Shown here: positions 9,218 to 18,850 of the stretch, one piece after another
Position numbering within the stretch: position 1 is the stretch's first letter
Layout of the letters: each line of letters opens with the position of its first letter
Assembly (NCBI GenBank): GCA_965228575.1
Contig: CBDDHW010000047.1
Location: 1 to 28,276 of the forward strand
Direction: 5' to 3'
Length of the DNA: 28,276 bases
Source of the DNA: UBA11612 sp965228575
Lineage (GTDB): Bacteria > Pseudomonadota > Alphaproteobacteria > Rhodospirillales > Rhodospirillaceae
The notes under the pieces: generated by a model
What the model was told of the DNA's origin: nothing
Seen by the model: only the letters and a program-made list of their open reading frames with translations
Database searches by the model: none
Position numbers and translations under genes: made by a program

Positions 9218-12200
9218 TTAGCTTGCGGCCTCGGCATCCGTAGGCTCAGCCTCACCTTCGCTCAAAGGAAGAGCTGCGGGGGGCTCTTCCACAGATTGAA
9301 GCTCAAGGTCACGAGTCGCGGCGAGAGACTTGAGGCGGTTCATCAACGCCCCCGTTCCCGCCGGGATCAAACGCCCAACGATCACATTCTCCTTAAGGCC
9401 AATAAGACTATCCACCTTACCGGTAACCGCGGCCTCGGTCAGAACGCGCGTTGTTTCTTGGAACGACGCCGCCGAGACAAAGGATTGGGTCTGCAGAGAG
9501 GCTTTCGTAATACCCTGCAGAACCGGTGTTGCCGTCGCTGGCGTTCCGCCTTCAGCTTGCACCTTCTCGTTTTCCGCGTCGAATTCGAGCTTGTCGGGCA
9601 ACTCACCGACCATAAAGGTGGTATCTCCGCCGTCGACAATTTCAACCTTCTGCAACATTTGACGCACGATGACTTCGATGTGTTTGTCGTTAATTTTCAC
9701 ACCTTGAAGCCTGTAAACATCCTGGATTTCCTTGATCAGGTATTGGGCAAGCGCTTCCACGCCCATGACTTTCAAGATGTCGTGCGGAACGGGATTGCCG
9801 TCCATCAGCGGATCACCGGGGCGAACATAGTCGCCTTCCTGCACGGCCAAGTGCTTACCTTTTGGCACCATGTATTCGGAGGTTTCGCCGTCGTCCGCCT
9901 TTACGATAATGCGGCGCTTGGCTTTATAATCCTTCCCGAATTCAACGCGGCCCTCGGTTTCAGCGATAATCGCGTGGTCTTTGGGCTTGCGGGCCTCAAA
10001 GAGTTCCGCCACCCGCGGCAAACCACCGGTGATATCACGTGTTTTAGAGCTTTCCCGCGGAATACGCGCAAGAACATCGCCTGCGTGCACTTTCTGTCCA
10101 TTGTCGACCGACAGAACTGAATCCACACTGAGGAAATAGCGCGCCTCTAGACCATTATCCAAGGTTAGAACCTCGCCGCCCTGCTCTGCCGCTTTATCGC
10201 GTAGAGTAATACGCGGCTTAAGATCCGAGCCCTTGGGCTGCTGCTTCCAGTCGACAACGACTTTCGACGCAATACCCGTGGCTTCGTCCAAGGTTTCACG
10301 AACAGAAATGCCTTCCACGAGATCCATATAGTGAACAACACCTGCCTTCTCGGTCACGATCGGCAGGGTGTATGGATCCCATTCAGCCATCTTTTGGCCT
10401 TTCTCGACTTTTTGCTTGTCGTCCACAAAAAGCTTCGCACCGTAAGGAACGCGATGCCGCGCTTTCTCACGTCCTTGGTCATCCTCCAAAACGATTTCAC
10501 AGTTGCGCGACATCACAACCATGATTTTTTCGCTGTTCTTCACGACCGAGCGATTGACGATGCTCACTTTCGCATCCAAAAGGGCTTCGATGCTCGATTG
10601 TTCGGCGCCGCGTTGCGCCGCGCCGCCGATGTGGAACGTCCGCATTGTTAGCTGCGTGCCCGGCTCACCGATGGATTGGGCCGCAATCACGCCGACCGCT
10701 TCGCCGGTATTGACGATGGTTCCGCGCGCGAGATCACGCCCATAACATGTCGCGCAAACACCGCCGACGGTTTCGCAGGTTAATGGCGAGCGAATCTTGA
10801 GGCGCTCCACCCCAATGTTCTCAATCACTTCCACTTCCGCTTCAGACAAGAGCGTCCCGCGCTTGAAGACTTTCTCACCAGTTTCAGGATGCAAGACATC
10901 TTCGTTGGTCACGCGGCCCAACACACGCTCACCCAAAGACAGAACCACATCGCCGCCTTCCATAAGCGGCGTCGCTGTGACGCCCGAGGTGGTTTCACAA
11001 TCATCTTCAACAATGATGGCATCTTGGGCGACGTCTACAAGACGGCGCGTGAGGTAACCGGAGTTCGCGGTCTTGAGCGCTGTATCCGCAAGACCCTTCC
11101 GTGCACCGTGGGTGGAGTTAAAGTACTCCAGCACGTTCAAGCCTTCCTTGAAGTTCGAGATAATCGGCGTTTCGATGATCTCACCGGATGGCTTAGCCAT
11201 CAGGCCGCGCATACCAGCCAGTTGTTTCATCTGGGCGGCAGAGCCACGCGCACCAGAGTGCGCCATCATGTAAACCGAGTTCACCGATTTTCCAGATTCA
11301 ATCCTCTGGATTTCGTTCATCATGGCTTCCGCCACTTCCTCGGTGCAATGCGACCACGCATCAACGACTTTATTGTACTTCTCACCTTGCGTGATTAAGC
11401 CGTCTTGGTACTGCTGCTCAAATTCCTTCACTTGGCTTTCGGTTTTCTTGACCATGCCGTCTTTGGTTTTGGGAATGATCAAATCGTCTTTGCCAAAGGA
11501 AATCCCTGCTCGGGCGGCAAAACGGAAACCAAGCACCATGATGTGGTCACAAAAGATCACAGTCTTCTTCTGACCGCAGTGCCGGTAAACAATATCGATA
11601 ACCTCAGTGATATCTTTTTTCCGCAAGAGACGGTTTACGAGGTCAAAGGGGACCAAAGGATGACGCGGCAATTCTTCGGCGAGCAGCATGCGACCGGGCG
11701 TTGTTTCCACAATAACGGTCGTCGGTTTATTGTTTTCGTCGACTGTTTCGTAGCGCGCCTTAATGCGTGCGTGCAAAGATACTTCTTTATTTTGGAGCGC
11801 GTGTTCGATCTCAGCCACGCCGCCAAACATCATGCCTTCGCCCTTCTCGCCCTCATTATCCATGGTGGCGTAGTACAAGCCCAAAATCATATCTTGAGTG
11901 GGAACAATAATGGGTTTGCCGTTCGCCGGACTGAGGATGTTATTGGTCGACATCATCAGCACGCGTGCTTCCAGTTGCGCTTCTAGCGACAACGGAACGT
12001 GCACAGCCATTTGGTCGCCATCGAAGTCAGCGTTAAACGCCGTGCAGACCAGCGGGTGCAGCTGAATCGCCTTACCCTCAATCAGTACAGGTTCGAACGC
12101 CTGAATACCTAAACGGTGCAGGGTTGGCGCCCGGTTGAGAAGCACCGGATGCTCGCGAATGACTTCCTCAAGAATATCCCAGACTTCGGGACGTTCTTTT

Positions 12201-13411
12201 TCAACCATACGCTTGGCCGCCTTAATGGTGGTGGCCATCCCGTAGAGCTCTAATTTCGAATAGACAAAGGGCTTGAAGAGCTCAAGCGCCATCTTCTTCG
12301 GAATGCCGCATTGGTGCAATTTGAGCTCAGGACCAACGACGATCACGGACCGGCCCGAGTAATCCACGCGCTTTCCGAGCAAATTCTGGCGGAAACGGCC
12401 TTGCTTACCCTTAAGCATATCCGAGAGCGATTTCAGCGGGCGCTTATTGGCGCCCGTGATCGCGCGGCCACGGCGTCCATTGTCGAACAATGCGTCGACA
12501 GATTCCTGCAGCATGCGCTTCTCGTTGCGAATGATAATTTCCGGCGCACGAAGCTCGATGAGTCGTTTTAGACGGTTATTACGATTAATAACCCGTCGAT
12601 ACAGATCGTTAAGATCAGATGTCGCAAACCGGCCACCATCCAAGGGAACCAACGGACGCAATTCGGGTGGGATCACAGGAATGACTTCCAAGATCATCCA
12701 TTCCGGACGCGCACCAGACGCTAAGAAGCTATCAACCAGTTTTAGGCGCTTCACCAGTTTCTTGCGCTTCGCTTCTGACCCGGTTTCTTTCAGGTCGATC
12801 CGCATTTCATCCCGAAGCTCCTCGAGATCAATTGAAAGCAGGATTTCTCGAATCGCCTCCGCGCCAATGCCATAGCGGAATGCGTCTTGTCCGTATTCCT
12901 CAACCGCATTTTGGAACTGATCTTCGTTGAGCAGTTCTTTGGGCTGAAGCGGCGTCATACCAGGTTCGATGACGATGTAGTTTTCGAAATACAAAACCCG
13001 CTCAAGATCTTTGAGCGTCATGTCCAACAAGAGTCCGATGCGGCTCGGCAACGACTTCATGAACCAAATGTGTGCGACGGGCGCTGCGAGTTCGATATGC
13101 CCCATGCGCTCGCGCCGGACTTTCGACAGCGTCACTTCCACACCGCATTTTTCGCAGATGATACCTTTGTACTTCATGCGTTTGTATTTGCCGCACAAGC
13201 ACTCGTAATCCTTGATGGGGCCAAAGATTCGCGCGCAGAACAGACCATCCCGCTCCGGCTTAAACGTGCGGTAATTGATCGTCTCTGGCTTTTTGATTTC
13301 GCCGTAGGACCAAGACCGTATTTTCTCAGGGCTCGCGAGAGAGATCTGTATTTGGTCGAAGGACTCCGATGTCCCTGCAACTTGGCCGAAAATCTTTGTT
13401 AGTTCATTCAT
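9218..13411 (-). CDS. rpoC: DNA-directed RNA polymerase subunit beta'
   Basis: Complete beta' of 1397 residues, the subunit carrying the catalytic magnesium site. Visible features in order: zinc site 1 with C71, C73, C86 and C89; the NADFDGDQ catalytic motif at 460-467 (D462, D464, D466); zinc site 2 with C805, C879, C886 and C889; and the bridge/trigger region including QLTMRTFHIGG near 920-930. The start ATG at 13409-13411 has an AGGAG site. It is 92 bases after rpoB and ends in an intrinsic terminator. This is the only complete rpoC in the window; the part from 11208 up occurs once. Confidence 0.99.
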   Translation of the reverse strand: MNELTKIFGQVAGTSESFDQIQISLASPEKIRSWSYGEIKKPETINYRTFKPERDGLFCARIFGPIKDYECLCGKYKRMKYKGIICEKCGVEVTLSKVRRERMGHIELAAPVAHIWFMKSLPSRIGLLLDMTLKDLERVLYFENYIVIEPGMTPLQPKELLNEDQFQNAVEEYGQDAFRYGIGAEAIREILLSIDLEELRDEMRIDLKETGSEAKRKKLVKRLKLVDSFLASGARPEWMILEVIPVIPPELRPLVPLDGGRFATSDLNDLYRRVINRNNRLKRLIELRAPEIIIRNEKRMLQESVDALFDNGRRGRAITGANKRPLKSLSDMLKGKQGRFRQNLLGKRVDYSGRSVIVVGPELKLHQCGIPKKMALELFKPFVYSKLELYGMATTIKAAKRMVEKERPEVWDILEEVIREHPVLLNRAPTLHRLGIQAFEPVLIEGKAIQLHPLVCTAFNADFDGDQMAVHVPLSLEAQLEARVLMMSTNNILSPANGKPIIVPTQDMILGLYYATMDNEGEKGEGMMFGGVAEIEHALQNKEVSLHARIKARYETVDENNKPTTVIVETTPGRMLLAEELPRHPLVPFDLVNRLLRKKDITEVIDIVYRHCGQKKTVIFCDHIMVLGFRFAARAGISFGKDDLIIPKTKDGMVKKTESQVKEFEQQYQDGLITQGEKYNKVVDAWSHCTEEVAEAMMNEIQRIESGKSVNSVYMMAHSGARGSAAQMKQLAGMRGLMAKPSGEIIETPIISNFKEGLNVLEYFNSTHGARKGLADTALKTANSGYLTRRLVDVAQDAIIVEDDCETTSGVTATPLMEGGDVVLSLGERVLGRVTNEDVLHPETGEKVFKRGTLLSEAEVEVIENIGVERLKIRSPLTCETVGGVCATCYGRDLARGTIVNTGEAVGVIAAQSIGEPGTQLTMRTFHIGGAAQRGAEQSSIEALLDAKVSIVNRSVVKNSEKIMVVMSRNCEIVLEDDQGREKARHRVPYGAKLFVDDKQKVEKGQKMAEWDPYTLPIVTEKAGVVHYMDLVEGISVRETLDEATGIASKVVVDWKQQPKGSDLKPRITLRDKAAEQGGEVLTLDNGLEARYFLSVDSVLSVDNGQKVHAGDVLARIPRESSKTRDITGGLPRVAELFEARKPKDHAIIAETEGRVEFGKDYKAKRRIIVKADDGETSEYMVPKGKHLAVQEGDYVRPGDPLMDGNPVPHDILKVMGVEALAQYLIKEIQDVYRLQGVKINDKHIEVIVRQMLQKVEIVDGGDTTFMVGELPDKLEFDAENEKVQAEGGTPATATPVLQGITKASLQTQSFVSAASFQETTRVLTEAAVTGKVDSLIGLKENVIVGRLIPAGTGALMNRLKSLAATRDLELQSVEEPPAALPLSEGEAEPTDAEAAS

Positions 13412-13503
13412 CCGTCTGTTCTCCTAAAGGAGCGTTGACCACCGACTGAAACGATAGATGTAAAAATGTTGCTTCAGATCGACTTGTTCAAATTCCGCTT
13501 ACG

Positions 13504-16500
13504 CTATTTTTCGCTGTGGCTCAGTTCGACATCGAGACCCAGTGACCGCATTTCCTTCACCAACACATTAAAGGATTCTGGGATACCGGCTTCGAATGTA
13601 TCGTCGCCGCGCACGATGGCTTCGTAGACCTTGGTACGGCCGGATACGTCGTCAGACTTTACCGTCAGCATTTCCTGCAACGTGTATGCAGCGCCATAGG
13701 CTTCGAGCGCCCACACTTCCATCTCACCGAAACGTTGACCACCAAACTGCGCCTTACCGCCCAACGGTTGCTGTGTGACAAGCGAGTACGGACCAATCGA
13801 ACGCGCGTGGATCTTATCGTCCACCAAGTGGTGAAGCTTGAGCATATAAATGTACCCAACAGTCACCTTGCGATCGAACGGTTCACCAGTCGCACCGTCA
13901 TAGAGCGTGACTTGGCCGGAGGTGTCCAAGTCGGCCATTTCCAACATCTCGACGATGTCCGCCTCACGAGCACCATCGAAAACCGGCGTGGCGATTGAGA
14001 TGCCGTTACGCACCGTTCTGGCAATATCGGCGAGTTGGGTGTCTTCAAGGCTCTGCAAATCCTTTTTGTAGGTTTTTTCGCCGTAAATCTTCTTCATCGT
14101 CGAGCGCAGCTCGCGATCAGACTTACCGCCCTCGTAAGCGTCGAGCGCATGGCCCACTTGTTGACCAAGGCTCCGGCACGCCCACCCGAGGTGCGTTTCA
14201 AGAATTTGCCCGACATTCATACGGGATGGCACACCCAATGGGTTCAAAACGATATCAACAGGCGTTCCGTCCTCAAGGTGCGGCATATCTTCAATCGGAA
14301 GGATCTTAGAGATGACACCCTTGTTGCCATGGCGGCCCGCCATTTTGTCTCCCGGTTGAAGCTTGCGCTTCACAGCCACGAAGACTTTGACCATCTTCAA
14401 CACGCCAGGCGGCAATTCGTCACCGCGCTGCAGTTTTTCGACCTTGTCCTCAAACCGCTTGTCGATAATCGTAGAGCTTTCATTCAAAGACTTCTTCAAG
14501 TCTTCGATTTCTTCCATAACCTTATCGTTGGCGACGGAAATTTGTTTCCATTGCGCCGGTGAGACGGACGCCAAAACTTCGTCCGTAACCTTACCGCCCG
14601 CTTCCATCCCTTTCGGACCGGACACAATCTTCCGCCCCATAATTAGGGACTTTAGCCGATCGTTGAAACTGCGATCGAGAATCGCTTTTTCGTCATCGCG
14701 GTCTTTCGCAAGGCTCTCGATTTCCATGCGTTCAATCGCAAGGGCACGCTCATCCTTGTCGACGCCGCGACGATTAAAGACGCGGACCTCAACAATCGTG
14801 CCGGTTGCACCCGGAGGGACACGTAAAGATGTATCGCGAACATCAGACGCCTTTTCCCCAAAAATTGCCCGCAGCAATTTTTCTTCCGGCGTAACTGGCG
14901 ACTCACCCTTGGGCGTGACTTTGCCGACGAGAATGTCACCGGCAGCAACTTCCGCACCGACATAGACAATCCCAGCTTCATCAAGGCTTCTCAGCGCTTC
15001 CTCGCCAACGTTCGGGATATCGCGCGTAATTTCTTCCTGGCCCAATTTGGTGTCGCGCGCCATCACCTCGAATTCTTCAATATGAATTGAGGTAAAGACA
15101 TCGTCGCGAACAATACGTTCGGAAATAAGAATGGAATCTTCAAAGTTGTATCCATTCCAAGGCATGAACGCGACAAGCACGTTGCGACCCAGTGCCAGCT
15201 CTCCAAGATCGGTCGACGGACCATCGGCGATGATGTCGCCCTTGGTCACCATATCGCCCACTTTCACCAGAGGTCTTTGGTTGATGCAGGTATTTTGATT
15301 CGATCGCTGGAACTTCAATAATCGATAAATATCAACTCCAGGAGACGAAGCTTCTGTTTCTTCGGTCGCGCGCACAACAATACGCTCTGCATCCACTTGC
15401 TGAACAACACCAGAACGACGCGAAACGGTCGCGGCCCCGGAATCGCGCGCAACCGCTTCTTCCACGCCCGTTCCAACGAACGGCGCCTCAGCGCGCAACA
15501 ATGGCACCGCTTGCCGCTGCATGTTCGAGCCCATAAGCGCGCGGTTCGCATCATCATTTTCCAAAAATGGAATCAGGGCGGCGGCCACCGAGACCAGCTG
15601 CTTGGGCGAAACGTCCATGTAATGGATTTCACTCGGTGGGAGCAGCATTGCGTTGCCCGCGCGACGACAACTCACCAGATCGTTAATGAGTTTACCCTTG
15701 TCATCCACCTCTTCGTTGGCCTGAGCGATATTGTATCGGCCCTCTTCCATGGCCGACAGGTAGACAACATCGGTGGTGACACGGCCGTCTTCGACCTTTC
15801 GATAGGGGCTTTCAATAAACCCGTACTGATTGACACGCGCGAACGTCGCCAATGAATTGATCAATCCAATGTTCGGTCCTTCGGGCGTTTCAATCGGACA
15901 AATGCGACCATAGTGAGTTGGATGCACGTCGCGCACTTCGAAGCCCGCTCTCTCGCGTGTCAGCCCGCCCGGACCTAGTGCAGATAGACGGCGCTTGTGA
16001 GTGATTTCGGACAGTGGATTGGTTTGATCCATGAATTGGGAAAGCTGTGATGATCCAAAAAATTCACGCACGGTCGCGGCCGCGGGCTTCGCGTTGATCA
16101 AGTCGTGAGGCATGACGGTATCAATTTCAACGGAGCTCATGCGCTCTCGGATTGCACGTTCCATGCGCAACAAGCCAACGCGATATTGATTTTCCATCAG
16201 CTCACCAACCGAACGCACGCGGCGGTTCCCGAGGTGATCGATATCGTCGATTTCACCACGGCCGTCTTTCAGCTCGACCAGCACTTTAATGATATTGAGA
16301 ATGTCGTCTTTTCGCAGATGACGAAGGGTGTCCGGCACGTCGTCGTTGCTCATGTCGAGCCGCGCATTCATTTTGACGCGACCAACCGACGACAAATCGT
16401 AACGCTCAGGGTCAAAAAACAGTCCTTGGAAAAGAGCTTCCGCTGTTTCAAGCGTCGGCGGTTCTCCAGGGCGCATGACCCGATAAATATCTACGAGCGC

Positions 16501-17682
16501 TTCATCGCGGCTGGTGTTTTTATCGAGCGCCAGGGTGTTGCGAATATACGGACCGGCATGAATACCATCCACGTACAACACACTGATCTCATCAACGCCC
16601 GCTTCGTCCAAGGTCGCGATAATTTCTTCTGTGATCTCGTCACCAGCCTCGATGTATATTTCACCGGTTTTTGTGTTGACGAGGTCTTCCGCAACGAACT
16701 TGCCGACCAACTCTTCGGGCTGCAGGCGCAATTCCTTCACACCGTCCTTTTCGAGCTTTCTCGCAGCTCGCGGTGAGAGTTTGCCGCCAGCTTCGACTTT
16801 GGTTCGGCCCGTTTTGGCGTCGACCAAGTCAAACATCAACTTCATGCCGCGCATTTTTTCGGCGTCATAAGCCGTGCGCCAACCCTTCTTGTCGCGCTTT
16901 AGCACGTGACTATCGTAGAAGAAGCTCAAAATTTCTTCCGACGACATACCTTGAACCTCGTGCGGGTCTACCGGCTTCTCGGCCTTAGCTCTCTTCTCCC
17001 GTAGCTTGACAGTTTCAAGATTGTCGAGCGCATATAAAAGCGTCGTTACCGGTAACTTACGGCGACGATCAATACGAACGTACACGAGGTCTTTTGAATC
17101 AAATTCGAAATCGAGCCATGACCCGCGGTAGGGAATGACACGCGCGGCAAACAAATATTTGCCCGAAGAGTGTGTCTTGCCTTTGTCGTGATCAAAAAAC
17201 ACACCAGGGGAACGGTGCATTTGAGATACGATAACGCGCTCAGTGCCATTGATAATGAATGTGCCGTGATCGGTCATCAGCGGCATATCGCCCATGTAGA
17301 CATCTTGCTCTTTGATGTCGCGTACGGACCGCGCACCAGTTTCTTCGTCAATGTCCCAAACCACCAATCGCAACGTGACTTTTAATGGCGCTGAAAAGGT
17401 CATTCCGCGCTGTTGGCATTCCTCAACGTCGTACTTGGGCGCCTCAAGATCGTACGCGACAAACTCAAGCTCACCTTTGCCCGCAAAGTCCTTGATCGGA
17501 AAAACCGATTTGAAGACATCCCATAGACCGGACTTCTCGCGCACTTCGAGAGGTGATTCAGCCTGGAGAAATTTATCGTAGGAGCTTTTTTGCACCTCGA
17601 TCAAATTAGGCATCGGCGCAACCATAGGAATACGACCGAAGTCTTTACGTACACGTTTAAGACCGCTGAGGGATTTGGTCAT
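13504..17682 (-). CDS. rpoB: DNA-directed RNA polymerase subunit beta
   Basis: Complete beta of 1392 residues, longer than the 1342 of E. coli as is usual in this class. The rifampicin region reads GSSQLSQFMDQTNPLSEITHKRR near 543-565 and keeps D552, H562 and S567 (E. coli D516, H526, S531), so no classic resistance change is seen. The C-terminal half carries the GDKMAGRHGNKG motif. I start at the ATG 17680-17682, which has a GAGGA site and gives the usual MTKSLSGLKRVRK start; an upstream in-frame ATG at 17736 is less likely. Only the first 620 bases recur in copy 1. Confidence 0.98.
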   Translation of the reverse strand: MTKSLSGLKRVRKDFGRIPMVAPMPNLIEVQKSSYDKFLQAESPLEVREKSGLWDVFKSVFPIKDFAGKGELEFVAYDLEAPKYDVEECQQRGMTFSAPLKVTLRLVVWDIDEETGARSVRDIKEQDVYMGDMPLMTDHGTFIINGTERVIVSQMHRSPGVFFDHDKGKTHSSGKYLFAARVIPYRGSWLDFEFDSKDLVYVRIDRRRKLPVTTLLYALDNLETVKLREKRAKAEKPVDPHEVQGMSSEEILSFFYDSHVLKRDKKGWRTAYDAEKMRGMKLMFDLVDAKTGRTKVEAGGKLSPRAARKLEKDGVKELRLQPEELVGKFVAEDLVNTKTGEIYIEAGDEITEEIIATLDEAGVDEISVLYVDGIHAGPYIRNTLALDKNTSRDEALVDIYRVMRPGEPPTLETAEALFQGLFFDPERYDLSSVGRVKMNARLDMSNDDVPDTLRHLRKDDILNIIKVLVELKDGRGEIDDIDHLGNRRVRSVGELMENQYRVGLLRMERAIRERMSSVEIDTVMPHDLINAKPAAATVREFFGSSQLSQFMDQTNPLSEITHKRRLSALGPGGLTRERAGFEVRDVHPTHYGRICPIETPEGPNIGLINSLATFARVNQYGFIESPYRKVEDGRVTTDVVYLSAMEEGRYNIAQANEEVDDKGKLINDLVSCRRAGNAMLLPPSEIHYMDVSPKQLVSVAAALIPFLENDDANRALMGSNMQRQAVPLLRAEAPFVGTGVEEAVARDSGAATVSRRSGVVQQVDAERIVVRATEETEASSPGVDIYRLLKFQRSNQNTCINQRPLVKVGDMVTKGDIIADGPSTDLGELALGRNVLVAFMPWNGYNFEDSILISERIVRDDVFTSIHIEEFEVMARDTKLGQEEITRDIPNVGEEALRSLDEAGIVYVGAEVAAGDILVGKVTPKGESPVTPEEKLLRAIFGEKASDVRDTSLRVPPGATGTIVEVRVFNRRGVDKDERALAIERMEIESLAKDRDDEKAILDRSFNDRLKSLIMGRKIVSGPKGMEAGGKVTDEVLASVSPAQWKQISVANDKVMEEIEDLKKSLNESSTIIDKRFEDKVEKLQRGDELPPGVLKMVKVFVAVKRKLQPGDKMAGRHGNKGVISKILPIEDMPHLEDGTPVDIVLNPLGVPSRMNVGQILETHLGWACRSLGQQVGHALDAYEGGKSDRELRSTMKKIYGEKTYKKDLQSLEDTQLADIARTVRNGISIATPVFDGAREADIVEMLEMADLDTSGQVTLYDGATGEPFDRKVTVGYIYMLKLHHLVDDKIHARSIGPYSLVTQQPLGGKAQFGGQRFGEMEVWALEAYGAAYTLQEMLTVKSDDVSGRTKVYEAIVRGDDTFEAGIPESFNVLVKEMRSLGLDVELSHSEK

Positions 17683-17746
17683 AAGCGTTCCTCGTCCTTT
17701 TTCGATGGGGTAATCAGCTTCATTGCCAATACCCACTTGTTATTCG

Positions 17747-17765
17747 TTCGCGGTTTTGCCGCGAA
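17747..17765 (-). other. Stem-loop 3 of rplL-rpoB spacer
   Basis: A perfect 7-bp stem (17747-17753 with 17759-17765) with a 5-nt loop. It abuts and overlaps by two bases the longer stem-loop upstream, so the two may be alternatives. It is about 65 bases before the rpoB start. Confidence 0.5.
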
Positions 17766-17825
17766 CTGCACTCGCGATAAAAGCAACTCAATCTTTTGAC
17801 GGATGCTTCTATCGACAGTGCAGTT
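17764..17825 (-). promoter_or_regulatory. Long stem-loop 2 of rplL-rpoB spacer (RNase III-like)
   Basis: 17764-17772 pairs perfectly with 17817-17825. After a 2x2 mismatch, 17775-17784 pairs with 17805-17814 including one G-U, around a 20-nt loop. That gives about 19 paired positions in one helix. In E. coli the same spacer contains an RNase III cleavage hairpin that processes rplL-rpoB RNA; this is a candidate counterpart by position and shape only. Confidence 0.55.
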
Positions 17826-17852
17826 TCTCGTCTCGTCTCCTTGAGGCCGATT

Positions 17853-17883
17853 GGGCCAGTACGCAAACATTGCGCACCGGCCC
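17853..17883 (-). promoter_or_regulatory. Stem-loop 1 of rplL-rpoB spacer (attenuator-like)
   Basis: 14 paired positions (17853-17866 with 17870-17883), two of them G-U, with a 3-nt loop, beginning 26 bases past the rplL stop. E. coli has a partial terminator at this location that lowers rpoBC expression relative to rplJL. No U-run follows here, so pausing, processing or 3'-end protection are equally possible. Confidence 0.5.
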
Positions 17884-17908
17884 GCATCGATACCTTCGTA
17901 ACAGGGGC

Positions 17909-18289
17909 TTATTTCAGTTCGACTTTGGCGCCTGCATCTTCGAGTTTCTTCTTGATCTCTTCGGCTTCGTCCTTGTTTGCACCTTCCTTCACGGGTTTTG
18001 GCGCACCTTCTACGAGATCCTTAGCTTCCTTGAGGCCAAGACCTGTGATCGCACGAACTTCTTTAATCACGTTGATTTTGTTTCCACCGGCTTCGGCGAG
18101 AATGACATCAAATGAGTCTTTCGCTTCCGCAGCTTCGCCACCACCAGCCGCAGCACCGCCAGCAGCAGCGACAGCAACAGGAGCAGCGGCAGAAACGCCC
18201 CATTTTTCTTCAAGCAATTTTGATAGTTCAGCGGCTTCAAGGACGCTGAGCTCGGAAAGTTGGTCTACGAGTTTGGCAAGATCAGCCAT
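17909..18289 (-). CDS. rplL: 50S ribosomal protein L7/L12
   Basis: Intact 126-residue L7/L12, the multicopy stalk protein that recruits EF-Tu, EF-G and other GTPases. The N-terminal dimerisation domain (about 1-35) is followed by an Ala/Gly-rich hinge (about 36-55). The C-terminal domain includes KINVIKEVRAITGLGLKEAKDLVEGAPKPVKEG. The start ATG at 18287-18289 follows an AGGAG-type site, 42 bases after rplJ. A structured spacer separates it from rpoB. Confidence 0.98.
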   Translation of the reverse strand: MADLAKLVDQLSELSVLEAAELSKLLEEKWGVSAAAPVAVAAAGGAAAGGGEAAEAKDSFDVILAEAGGNKINVIKEVRAITGLGLKEAKDLVEGAPKPVKEGANKDEAEEIKKKLEDAGAKVELK

Positions 18290-18331
18290 TTTTAGGTCTC
18301 CTAATTCAATATGTAAGTTTCGACTTTGGCG

Positions 18332-18850
18332 TTACGCGGCTTCGCCTTGCTGAGAGCGTGCTGATAAGACACGTGCAAGCTGTCCAGCGGGCGCCTGCAA
18401 GACACCGGCGACCTTCGTCGCAGGAGCCTGAAGAAGACCCACAATCTTGCCGCGCAACTCGTCGAGAGATGGAAGGGTCGCTAGGGCGTTGACCGCCGCT
18501 GCATCCATTACCTCTCCATCGAGAACGCCGCCAAGAATGACCAACTTGTCGTTTTCTTTCGCGAACTTCGAACAGACCTTGGCCGCCGCTACAGGGTCCT
18601 TCGAGAATGCAATTCCCGTCGGTCCCTTAAGAAAGTCGGCCAAACCCTCGAACTTCGTGCCCGCAAGGGCGAGACGCGTGAGCCGATTTTTTGAAATCTT
18701 GAAGCTGGCATCTGCCTCACGCATACGCTGACGCAAATCCTCCATTTCTGCCACCGTCAGCCCAAGGTTATGGGTGACGCCGACAAAGGATTGCTCCGCG
18801 AGCGCAGCATTGAGTGAGGATACCAACTCTTGCTTTTCCTCTCGGTTCAC
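18332..18850 (-). CDS. rplJ: 50S ribosomal protein L10
   Basis: Intact 172-residue L10, which anchors L7/L12 dimers to 23S rRNA at the stalk base. It begins MNREEKQELVSSLN and shows the family stretch KNRLTRLAL near 54-62. The C-terminal helix that binds L7/L12 dimers ends in Ala/Gln-rich sequence. The start codon is GTG (18848-18850), preceded by GGAG; no ATG fits the family N-terminus. The 346-base upstream region probably carries L10-L7/L12 feedback control, as in other bacteria. Confidence 0.97.
   Translation of the reverse strand: MNREEKQELVSSLNAALAEQSFVGVTHNLGLTVAEMEDLRQRMREADASFKISKNRLTRLALAGTKFEGLADFLKGPTGIAFSKDPVAAAKVCSKFAKENDKLVILGGVLDGEVMDAAAVNALATLPSLDELRGKIVGLLQAPATKVAGVLQAPAGQLARVLSARSQQGEAA

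Noticed and set aside
9296..10120. Long plus-strand frames, such as 274 residues opposite rpoC, and others opposite rpoB, fusA and tuf
   Set aside because: They are antisense shadows of highly conserved genes, lack ribosome-binding sites and resemble no family.
13412..13503. Separate promoter or gene between rpoB and rpoC
   Set aside because: Only a Shine-Dalgarno sequence for rpoC is clear in these 92 bases.
17683..17736. Upstream ATG start for rpoB at 17736
   Set aside because: The 18 extra residues are not part of the family, while the ATG at 17682 has a good GAGGA site and the usual N-terminus.
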